DNA from: Austropuccinia psidii
Taxonomy: Eukaryota > Basidiomycota > Pucciniomycetes > Pucciniales > Sphaerophragmiaceae
Assembly (NCBI GenBank): GCA_023105745.1
Contig: JALGQZ010000011.1
Coordinates: 18,192,975 to 18,256,974 of the forward strand
Direction: 5' to 3'
Length of the DNA stretch: 64,000 nucleotides
The translations under genes and the position numbers were made by a program. Positions 1-8,950 of this stretch are shown in pieces; positions within the stretch are counted from its first letter, which is position 1; each line of letters starts with the position of its first letter. The notes beneath the pieces were generated by a model. It saw only the letters and a list, made by a program, of their open reading frames with translations, had not been told where the DNA came from and searched no databases.

Positions 1-1190
1 ACCAGTATTCAGAATGCACAATTGTGCTCTGGAAGGAAAACGGTGAAGACCATTGAACACAACATGATCTTCACTCAGGCTTTTCCCTGGCTGGGAAAAC
101 TGCCTGACGGTTGGGTAAGCTTGTTTTGAGGCCTTTTGACACAGGACTCAAGACTATGCTTCCCACCACAATAAGTACACAAGCCCTCCAATGATTCTTC
201 TTTCTTTTTCAGAACCTTTCAACTTGAAGTCCTTATTCAACAATGAAGAATGGGGCTTGTCCCGCTTTTGAGAATGAAATTTCTTCTTTGGTCTTGAACT
301 TGAAGAAACTTGATGATGAGAAGAGTGAGACTTTGAGGTTTCAGGCTTCTTCTCTTGATGATGATTCTTTTCCTTCTGCCTCTCATGGTACCTGGTATCA
401 AGTTCCAGGCTGACGTCCATTAAGTCTTGAAGAGAATCAATTTTTGAAGGATGGGAGGCCAATTGATCCAGAATCCTGGAGGCCAAGCCCTTCCTGAAAT
501 GATGAATAAGAGCCCTTTCACCCCAATCCCAATTCTTGAAACCAAACTCCTGAAATCGGCAATATACAAAGCAACATGCCCACCTTCTTTCATCCTAAGG
601 CCATCCAATTCAGCTTCTGCTTTTCTAACTTCATTTGGGTCACCAAATAAAGTGAACAATTGGGATTCAAACAATGGCCAGGAATTGAGGAGATAATTTG
701 AGTCTTGATTATTGAGGTTGGAAAGATAAGGCTCAATCCATTTTGCAGCCCTGCCAACTAAGAATGAAGTGGCATAAAGAACCTTCTTTCTGTCTTGAGA
801 GAAGTTTGCCGGATCATTATGAAAGATGAGTTGACAAGATTGAATAAAGCTTCTGACTTTGAAGGGCTGAGTCCCATCAAAGCATTCTGGAGCCTTCATA
901 GAGGGAGTCTTGAAGGCTGGTGGTCTTGATGATTCAGAAGAAGAAGCTGCTTGAAGATTGGCCATAATCTGAGTCATTTGCTGCATAATGGCCAATAAAG
1001 ACAGTTCAGACTGATGAGAGGCAGGCTGATCAGACTGGGCTAGAGTTGGTCCTCTGGTGCCCTCAGATGCTCCCACAGGAGCAGGAGCAGCCTCAGTGCC
1101 ATTAGACTCTTCCTCTTCCACAGAATTCTCCTCCTCCTCTTCACCATCTTCACCTTGAACCTTGGGACTGGTTCTTGAAAATCCTGGGAA
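1..1190. repeat. Direct repeat, copy 1 of 2 (3,476-bp period)
   Basis: Nearly identical to 3477-4666, with only a few base differences seen (for example near 441 and 1037). It holds most of gag and the start of the protease frame of element A. Homology stops sharply at 1190, where copy 1 continues into the integrase linker and copy 2 continues into the gag N-terminus. The repeat could extend leftward beyond the window. Confidence 0.93.
75..1190 (-). pseudogene. gag, second tandem copy, N-terminus missing
   Basis: Capsid-like Gag of family A lacking about the first 74 codons, which are replaced by the RNase H-integrase linker in the same reading frame. Visible parts are the acidic Glu/Ser-rich stretch, the capsid core (around 450-900) and the basic tail before the zinc knuckle. 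It shares two frame disruptions with the upstream copy: a one-base loss near 529 and a one-base gain near 190, so the segment between is read one frame off and the CCHC knuckle is split. The heptamer TTTTCCC on the plus strand at 81-87 (GGGAAAA in sense) precedes the gag stop at 75-77; bases 1-74 are the start of the protease frame. Confidence 0.88.
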
Positions 1191-1304
1191 GGAATCAAGA
1201 GAATAATCTTGGACAGATTTACCTTTACCCAAATCTTCAAGGATACTTCTGTACTGAGGATCTTGCCATACTTCCTTCTGAATTGAATCAATCAAATTTG
1301 AAAA
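1191..1304 (-). pseudogene. Stub of RNase H-integrase linker fused to gag
   Basis: About 38 codons of the region that follows RNase H in family A, recognisable by comparison with element A' near 37463-37590, where it leads into the integrase zinc domain. Here it breaks off after the residues DYSLDS and passes in frame into gag. A TAA at 1305-1307 separates it from RT-RNase H. The missing integrase and chromodomain are explained by the junction rather than by gradual decay. Confidence 0.82.
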
Positions 1305-2879
1305 TTAATCCACCTTGACTGCAAAAAACTTTGAGGGTTGAACTTCATCTTGCTTAATGAGTTGTTGAAGATTCATTGAATTCTTGCTGATGAAATCCTC
1401 CCCCCTCTCCGGATAGATGTCGTCCCGACGTGATAAGGCATCTGGAAGAGTTGCTAGGCGGCCAGGGCGGTAAGTGATTGAAAAATGAAATTCAGATAAG
1501 AATTCAGCCCAGCGGGCTTGACGGCGAGTGAGTACTTTTGAGGACATGAAGTATTGAAGGGAACTGTGATCGGTGAGAACTTCAAAAGGAGAGGACAGAG
1601 AAAGAAGAAAAGCCCTCCAGTGCTTGAGAGCCCAGACTATACCAAGGAGTTCCTTGTCATGAATTTCATAGTTGAGCTCTGCTGGAATAAGCTTGCGGCT
1701 GTCAAGTGCAATGGGATGTTTTCCTGAGTCAGAGACCTGACTCAGTACAGCACCCAAAGCATAATTGGATGCATTGGTCTCTACAATGGTGGGTAGAGAC
1801 GGATTGAAGTGGGAAAGGATTGGAGCGGTAGTGAAGGCCTCTTTGAGTTGATGAAACTGGCTAAGAGCTTCCTCATTGAGGGGGAAACAGGAATCTTTCT
1901 TGAGGAAACTGGTGAGTGAACTGATTTTCTTTGAATAATTCTTGATGAAACGGCGGTAGAAGTTGGCAAAGCCAAGGAAGGATTGAAGAGCCTTGAGGTT
2001 TCTTGGAGGAGGCCAATTAAGGATCTGCTGGACTTTTGCTTGGTCCATCTTGAGGCCTTCAGAAGAAACAACATAACCAAGATATTCTACACTAGAAACA
2101 TGAAAAAGGCATTTAGAAGCCTTGGCAAAAAGGTTATTGGCTCTGAGTCTGGAAAGAACAGTGGACACATGAGTGACATGTTCTTCCTCAGATTTGGAAA
2201 AGACCATAATGTCATCCAAATAAACCACAACAAAAACATCAAGAAGATCTTGGAATATATCATTGACAAGATTCTGAAAAGAGGCAGGAGCATTGGTGAG
2301 CCCAAATGGCATAACCAAGTACTCAAAACTGCCATATTTAGTTCTGAAGCATGTCAAATGTTCATCACCCTCCTTGATTCTGAGCAGGTTATATGCACCA
2401 CGCAAATCAATCTTGGAGAAGATAGAAGAACCATTAAAGACATTAAGAAGCTGGTTCATAGGAGGAACAGGATATTTGTTCTTCCTAGTGACACCATTGA
2501 GTTTGCGGTAATCAACACACAAACGGAGGCCACCATCTTTCTTTTTAACAAAGAGGACAGGTGCTCCTGTTGAGGAGGAGCTTGGCCGGATGAAACCTTT
2601 CTCTACATTCTCTGAAATGTAGGCCCTGAGTGTATCTGACTCTTGTTTGGATAAAGAGTAGATCACCCCAACTGGAGGTAGAGACCCCTCCAGTTCGATA
2701 TGATGATCACAGGCACGGTGAGGAGGAAGTTTCTCTGCCTTCACCTTGGAGAATACATCCAAGTATTGGTGATAAACAGAGGGAACAACTTTCATCACGG
2801 TTTCTACTTCTTCTGGCTCTTCCTCTTCATCCCACAACTCCTCCAGGGAGTCATGATAAGATGAAGGAGGAAGGTCCAT
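1305..2879 (-). pseudogene. Reverse transcriptase-RNase H (element A)
   Basis: 524-codon open stretch of family A pol. Residues about 60-240 form the RT palm and fingers, with a YLDD catalytic motif near residue 218 (plus-strand position about 2,220) and the preceding [14 protein letters not shown] box. Residues about 340-480 form RNase H, including the TDHSSLQYF and PDALSRR boxes. The first RNase H catalytic Asp is replaced by Asn (codon at 1773-1775, reading ETNAS where A' has ETDAS). It is in the same frame as the upstream protease, interrupted only by a TAA at 2949-2951, and ends at a TAA at 1305. It copied element RNA to DNA when functional; this copy should not. Confidence 0.93.
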
Positions 2880-2948
2880 ATTCCCAAAGAAGAGATGAAG
2901 TGAAGATACAGAATTATCTTCCCCAACATCTTGAATCTCTTTGAAGAC

Positions 2949-3560
2949 TTAATCTCCAGATGATGGTAATGACAGATGGGAATTAAGGGAAGGAATATGG
3001 ACAGAAGATGGAACTGATGGTGTTCTAGAATCACCAACCAGAGCTGCACATGATTTGGCAGAAGAAGAGTCATTACGGCAGGAATTGGAAGGATCAGAAT
3101 AGTCCTGTTGATCAGTATTAAAGGTGATCAGCCCTTGCCTCCAATCAATAGAAGGATTAAAATGATTAAGAAAGTCAAAGCCCAAAATGAGGTCTTCTCC
3201 CTTGGGAGTGTCAATGACTAAAAAGTCCCATTCAAAGCTTGGGAAGGAAGGGAGCTCAACCATATATTTAGTATGGTGGGTCACAAATAAGGAAGGGGAC
3301 TCAGAGGAGTCCAAAATGATAAGAGGAATCTTCTCTGGAAGTTCTGACGTAGTCAATGAGTACTTGTGAACAAACTGCTTTGCAATAAATGAGTGTGTAG
3401 CACCAGAATCAATGAGAATACTGTAAAAAACATCAGAAAGAGAAGAGAAAACAAAAAAATTAAGAGAATTCTTGACACCAGTATTCAGAATGCACAATTG
3501 TGCTCTGGAAGGAAAACGGTGAAGACCATTGAACACAACATGATCTTCACTCAGGCTTTT
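2949..3560 (-). pseudogene. Retropepsin-like protease (element A)
   Basis: Start of the pol frame, -1 relative to gag. The aspartic protease signature DSGATHSFI lies near residue 43 of the open stretch beginning at 3536, followed by the downstream LILGFDFLNH box typical of gypsy proteases. It is entered by -1 frameshifting at 3557-3563 rather than from its own start. A premature TAA at 2949-2951 (GAA in A') cuts it from RT; without that stop the frame would continue into the RT region at 2879. The active-site Asp-Ser-Gly is intact. Confidence 0.85.
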
Positions 3561-4666
3561 CCCTGGCTGGGAAAACTGCCTGACGGTTGGGTAAGCTTGT
3601 TTTGAGGCCTTTTGACACAGGACTCAAGACTATGCTTCCCACCACAATAAGTACACAAGCCCTCCAATGATTCTTCTTTCTTTTTCAGAACCTTTCAACT
3701 TGAAGTCCTTATTCAACAATGAAGAATGGGGCTTGTCCCGCTTTTGAGAATGAAATTTCTTCTTTGGTCTTGAACTTGAAGAAACTTGATGATGAGAAGA
3801 GTGAGACTTTGAGGTTTCAGGCTTCTTCTCTTGATGATGATTCTTTTCCTTCTGCCTCTCATGGTACCTGGTATCAAGTTCCAGGCTGACGTCCATTAAG
3901 TCTTGAAGAGAATCAATGTTTGAAGGATGGGAGGCCAATTGATCCAGAATCCTGGAGGCCAAGCCCTTCCTGAAATGATGAATAAGAGCCCTTTCACCCC
4001 AATCCCAATTCTTGAAACCAAACTCCTGAAATCGGCAATATACAAAGCAACATGCCCACCTTCTTTCATCCTAAGGCCATCCAATTCAGCTTCTGCTTTT
4101 CTAACTTCATTTGGGTCACCAAATAAAGTGAACAATTGGGATTCAAACAATGGCCAGGAATTGAGGAGATAATTTGAGTCTTGATTATTGAGGTTGGAAA
4201 GATAAGGCTCAATCCATTTTGCAGCCCTGCCAACTAAGAATGAAGTGGCATAAAGAACCTTCTTTCTGTCTTGAGAGAAGTTTGCCGGATCATTATGAAA
4301 GATGAGTTGACAAGATTGAATAAAGCTTCTGACTTTGAAGGGCTGAGTCCCATCAAAGCATTCTGGAGCCTTCATAGAGGGAGTCTTGAAGGCTGGTGGT
4401 CTTGATGATTCAGAAGAAGAAGCTGCTTGAAGATTGGCCATAATCTGAGTCATTTGCTGCATAATGGCCAATAAAGACAGTTCAGACTGATGAGAGGCAG
4501 GCTGATCAGATTGGGCTAGAGTTGGTCCTCTGGTGCCCTCAGATGCTCCCACAGGAGCAGGAGCAGCCTCAGTGCCATTAGACTCTTCCTCTTCCACAGA
4601 ATTCTCCTCCTCCTCTTCACCATCTTCACCTTGAACCTTGGGACTGGTTCTTGAAAATCCTGGGAA
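3477..4666. repeat. Direct repeat, copy 2 of 2 (3,476-bp period)
   Basis: Partner of 1-1190. This copy keeps the authentic gag N-terminus beyond 4666, so it is the parental arrangement and copy 1 is the rearranged one. Shared frameshifts show that the duplication happened after gag was already broken, or arose from an already broken template. Confidence 0.93.
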
Positions 4667-4888
4667 TCCGCCAACCACTCCTGATAAAGACATTGATCTT
4701 CTTGGCCCTCTTCCTTCCTTCCTGGATGGTGCTGCTACTTCCATAATGGGTCCTCTGTCCAATCTGGCCCTCAGTTGAGAAACTGCTGGGGTACCGTCAA
4801 GAGGAGCCCTTGGAGTTGGAGTCAGAACAGCTTGAGCTCTGGCCTGAGATCTGGTCTGTCTTGCTGGAGGTGAATGTTGAACTGGCAT
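3551..4888 (-). pseudogene. gag (element A)
   Basis: Gag starts at the ATG at 4886-4888 (MPVQHSPP), not at the upstream in-frame ATG at 4957; the same position is used in A' (34071). The protein has a basic N-terminus, an acidic Glu-rich segment, a capsid-like core (about residues 140-270), then a Lys/Ser-rich tail and a zinc knuckle of spacing C-X2-C-X3-H-X4-C. A one-base loss near 4005 and a one-base gain near 3666 put about 110 codons out of frame and split the knuckle; after the second change the original frame returns and ends at the TGA at 3551-3553. Gag would package element RNA into virus-like particles in the cytoplasm. Confidence 0.9.
3557..3563 (-). promoter_or_regulatory. -1 ribosomal frameshift heptamer GGGAAAA
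   Basis: On the minus strand the gag codons read CAG GGA AAA GCC TGA, giving the heptamer G GGA AAA in the X XXY YYZ arrangement used for -1 programmed frameshifting. It lies one codon before the gag stop. The protease-pol frame is -1 relative to gag and is open across this point. The tandem copy keeps it at 81-87; in A' (about 35390) the site reads GTGAAAA and no longer fits. No downstream pseudoknot was tested. Known biology: this arrangement sets the Gag to Gag-Pol ratio. Confidence 0.65.
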
Positions 4889-5636
4889 GATTTCAGGAAT
4901 AATCAACCAAAATAAATGAAATAAGATCAAAATTTTCTTGAAGTACGAAATCAACAATCAAATCTTGAGGAAATCGGATAATCAATGAATCAAAATTGTT
5001 CAAATACGTCAATCAATCAAATCAAATGAGTCTTGAAGTAAAAATCAATATCAATGAGAATCTTAAAGTCAATAAATCAATCAATTAAACAATTAAAATC
5101 AGATCAAATCAAAATCTTGCAGAAAAAATTCAATCAATCAAAATGAATTCTTGAGTCAAAATCAATTTATGTCAAAAATCTTGATGTGAATAATCAGCAA
5201 AATCAATAAAATCTTCAGGGCAATCAATTATCTTGAGGTCAATTTCAATTATGTCAAATTAGTCAATCAAATCAATTTTCAAGTGAATTCTTCCAAAAAA
5301 TCAAAAATTCTTGAGGAATAAATCAAAGTGAATCCTGATATGAAGAACGTGTCTGAATAACCTGATGAATAACTTGAGAACCAAAGATAAAATTCCTGAA
5401 TTATGGATAAAAATAGATTGATTAAGATTGAGAATGAGATTGAAAAGATAACAAAAAATAGAAACTGGGTCAGCTTTCAATTTTCAGAATGAAGAATGAA
5501 TGAGAGAAAATTGAGAGGTGACGAAGAATCATAAGATCATAAAACGTTAAAGAATCATAATTTTGATGAAATGAATGAATTTAAAATATAAGAATAAAAG
5601 AATGAATGAAGAAGAATTATGAGTTAATTAATATAA
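4889..5636 (-). other. Leader of element A, AT-rich
   Basis: About 750 bp between the 5' LTR and gag, very rich in TCAATCAA/ATTGATTG-like words. It has no gene. Directly after the LTR the sense strand reads TTATATTAATTAACTCATAA, with no TGG, so no usual tRNA primer-binding site is evident; self-priming or a displaced site are possible. The same leader occurs in A' at 33322-34070. Confidence 0.75.
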
Positions 5637-7340
5637 TGTCACAGGGGCTCTTGGAAGAAGAGGGCCTGGCACTCAGGAATCAAGAACTCACTTGGAGGGC
5701 TCCAAAGGTAAAAGAATAATAAGAATGAATTTCTTTAAGAAAGAATATGGGAGAGAACAAGTATGCCAAAAGATGAGATAAGAAAAGAATGAAGCCAATG
5801 GCCAAAGATAATAAAGAAGCCAAAAGCCAAGAAGCCAACCAAGTGAATCCTCAATTCACTGTTTCAACCTGCCAGAAAAGGAAATGGAATTAGTATAAGG
5901 ATATGACCACCAATATCCACTGGACAGGCGAGGAAATAAAAGAAGAAGGGTGCTGAATGACTGACTTCAGATTATCAGTATTAACTTTAATAAGGTAAAA
6001 GAAAATAAGGATAAAAATAAATCCAGTATATTAATTAACTGGGGAAAAAGTCCCCAGGTGATGAAAGGTGGCCGGTATATGTGAAAAACTGAATGATTGA
6101 TCCTGGAAGGTGGATCAATGACTGTATTGTACGAATCGGGAAATACAGTTCTGACCATCTTGAAATTTGAACTGTGTGATGGAATTCCCACAGTGGAATA
6201 AGAAATGGCCCAATTGGGCCAAGGCCATACAGATTGATTGAACAAGGCCTGTACGGATGAATTGGGTTGTCCAAGGAGTATTGAAATACTTGATACCTTG
6301 ACAACTGATTGAAAAGATGTAATACCTTTGAGAATTGCCCTTAGAATAACCCTGAATGAAATTGCCAACCCAACTCCTGCTGAGCCAGGTGGTTGGAGTC
6401 CTTGAATGGTCTTCTGATTGCCGCCATGGATTACTAAACTGATGAGTCCAAAGGTCCTCCTTCGGAATGGGCGTTGGATCTTGGTACCTTGAGTTAAGAA
6501 GGTTGATTTGGGTCCTGAAAACGTCTCCATTGAATTGCTGAGCAAAAATGGTGCATAATGGTATATAACACCATATATGCACCACTCCTGCAACCTTGAG
6601 TACGAGGTTCATGGAGGAATGAAGCAATCTTCCCTTAAGTTGAGGGAAATGCTTGTTGAGATGATTTGGTGGCCTCTGGTGGTTGCCAGAGGCCATGACG
6701 GTGAAGTTGGTCCATGGTGGTCCAGGGCCAAAAATGGGTCCTACGGGATTTATGGCCAAAAATGGATCCAAGGTGTTTTTGGTCCAATTTGGGTCCAAGG
6801 GATTGGTGGCCAAAAAATGGCTCAGGTGGGCCCAATTGTGGTTTGGGACCCACCTGGCCTTGGGGGCTAGGTGGCTGCCCCTTTTGGCCTCATTGGATTA
6901 GGCCAAAAGGGGCCTAATCCGCCTACGGACCGCGGACCGTAGAAGCCGTGGGGGGCCTAAATGGCCCAAAAAGGCCATTTAGGCCAAAACCCCCATAATG
7001 AAAGGGGGTGGCCAGGAAACCAATGAAGGTGGCCATGGGGCCTGGAAGCCCCTAGAAGACAAAGGGACCCCCCAGCCCCAAAAACAGTGATGGAGGCCTG
7101 GGGGTTGGTGAGATGGGAATTGGCCAAGAGGGCCAATGACGCAGGATATGGCCTGAGGCCATAAAAGATGATGGTGGCCATATGTGGCCAATGGAATGGG
7201 TTATGGCGTAAGAGCCATGGAACACCCAAAAGGGGTCAATTGGCCATAAATGATATGACATGGCCAATTGGCCCCAACTTGGCTCCAGGTTGGATTGCCG
7301 CCGCCATCAAGGAAGAGGGTCAAAATACGTGGTTGTGACA
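5637..7340 (-). repeat. 5' LTR of element A (1,704 bp)
   Basis: In sense orientation it begins TGTCACAACC (at 7340) and ends CCTGTGACA (at 5637), giving perfect 7-bp terminal inverted repeats TGTCACA/TGTGACA. It is homologous over its length to the 3' LTR of A' (39726-41382). A GC-rich segment at about 6900-7100 contains two tandem CGGACCG words (6926-6939) in an otherwise CpG-poor region. Long open stretches in it (for example 5967-6593) are not supported as genes. The right edge joins element B pol sequence ending in CTGAAGTTT. Confidence 0.92.
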
Positions 7341-8950
7341 AAACTTCAGAGTCATAAGCTGGATTTCTTTTGACATTGTCCAGTGGCCATCTGCTAAGGC
7401 CATCTGCATTGGTATGGCTTTTACCTCCCTTTTATATGATGGTCATGTTCCCTCTATACTCCTGGATGGCTATTTGCCATCTCAGCATGTGTCTATTAGT
7501 AGTCTTCATGTTTAGTAAAGACTTCAAGGCTGTCCAGTCTGTGTAGACTTCAAAGACTGCACCCTCCAAATAATAATGGAGTTTTTCTAGAGCCCAGACT
7601 AGACATAGACATTCTGTCTGGGTGGCCCCATACCTGGATTCTGAATCTTTCAGCTGCCTGGAGATGTAACATATTACACCTTCTCTTGGTTCACCATCCA
7701 CAATTTGTCTTTGGTGAAGGGCTGCTCCCAAGCCTTGGATGCATGCTGCATCTATATATAACTTGAATGGTAGTTCAAAGTCAGGCAAGATGAGCACAGG
7801 TGCATTTGTGAGTTCATATTTGATCCTCTCATATGCATCCCTCCTTTCCTTGGTTATTTCAAAAACTACATCCTTTGAGCATAACTTGTATAAACTACTA
7901 GTTATGTGTGCAAAGTTCTTAATGTGGTTTCTATAGTAGCTAGCAAACCCAAGGAAAGATTGCATCTCTTTGATGTTCTTTGGTACTGGCTTTTGCAGTA
8001 CTGCTGCTACTTTGTTCTGGTCAATTGCCACACTAAGGCCTAAGACTTTGTGTCCTAGAGCTAGTAGCTCTTGTTGGCCAAAACTACACTTTTTAAGTGA
8101 AATTTTCAGATTGATGGGTGTACATTTATTTAGAACTCTGTCTATGTATTGTACATGGTCTTCCCATGTCTCTGAGTATATAATGATATCATCAATATAT
8201 ACTACCATCCAGCCTTCCATTATTTCTTCTTGAAATATGGTGTCCATCATCCTTTGGAAGTGGGCTGGTGCATTCTTGATGCCAAATGGCATCCTGGTGT
8301 ACTCATATATGCCCATATGGAATATTATTCTGAGTAATTTCATGGAGTTTGGTTTAACTCCATTTTGGTGGAAGCCTTTCATACAATCCATCTTGGTTAT
8401 GTATTTGGCTTTGGCCAGCTTATCCAAGGCATGAGGTATCCTTGGTATAGGGTACCTGTCTGCTTTTGTGTAGTTGTTCATGGCTCACAAGTCTCCACTC
8501 AATCTAGACTTGCCATCATGCCAGGTGATTAGGACAGGAGTGGTGATTTCCACTATTTCATTATGTCCAATCTTCCTGATGACATCCATGTCCAGGAGTT
8601 CATTGATGTGTTTTTCAATTTCTTTCCTGGTTTCCAGACTTGCTGGATAAGAAGGTCTCCTCAGCATGGGTGGATAAGGTCTTTCCACATCCAGATATAG
8701 TTCTATATGATGGCCTTTAATCTTGCCTAGTGGTTCTTCACCAATGACAAATGCTGGTCTGTTCTTCCTCAGCATCTTCAGTAAACTTAGTTTTTGTTTA
8801 CTGGTGAGGGTAGTGCTAAACTGTCCCTGCTTGAATTCCTTCAAGAGTTCTTCTAGTGGATCCTGTGAAGATATGTGGTATATATCAAGTGAAAATTTCT
8901 TTTCCTTGTTGGTACCAATGGTAATGTGCCTGTTTTTACTGTTGTAAATA
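7341..8950 (-). pseudogene. RT-RNase H (element B)
   Basis: Continuation of the B polyprotein after the 23-bp deletion at about 8951, which shifts the frame. The RT has YIDD followed by [11 protein letters not shown] and the preceding [13 protein letters not shown] box; RNase H retains its first catalytic Asp in [10 protein letters not shown] and ends in the [10 protein letters not shown] box. Stops are a TGA at 8485-8487 (FR to L-stop, compared with B') and a TAA at 7432-7434 (Tyr codon in B'). The final codons run into the LTR of A after AYDSEV. Confidence 0.92.

Larger units (their letters stand above)
1..7340 (-). mobile_element. Gypsy element A, rearranged, 5' portion
   Basis: Chromovirus-like Ty3/gypsy retrotransposon read right to left: 5' LTR, leader, gag, protease, RT-RNase H, a stub of the RNase H-integrase linker, then a second gag. 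Integrase, chromodomain and 3' LTR are not in the window; the sequence jumps from the linker straight into another gag at 1190/1191, and the 3' LTR should lie beyond base 1. The 5' LTR edge at 7340 abuts pol of element B, so A is nested in B. Gag and pol lie in different frames. The copy is dead: two frameshifts in gag, nonsense codons in pol and a substituted RNase H catalytic residue. Family assignment from motifs is secure; the exact 3' limit is unknown. Confidence 0.9.

Noticed and set aside
1983..2573. Plus-strand frames of up to 196 codons opposite A pol
   Set aside because: Antisense shadows of a conserved coding region; the same occurs opposite B and C pol.
5637..5660. tRNA primer-binding site directly after the family A LTR
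   Set aside because: No TGG or acceptor-like sequence follows the LTR in either A or A'; priming mode left open.
5967..6813. Long open frames (208 and 232 codons) in the LTR of element A
   Set aside because: A similar frame is open in the A' 3' LTR, but the LTRs are homologous DNA over this stretch, the A' 5' LTR remnant does not keep it, and composition is untypical. Likely chance openness.
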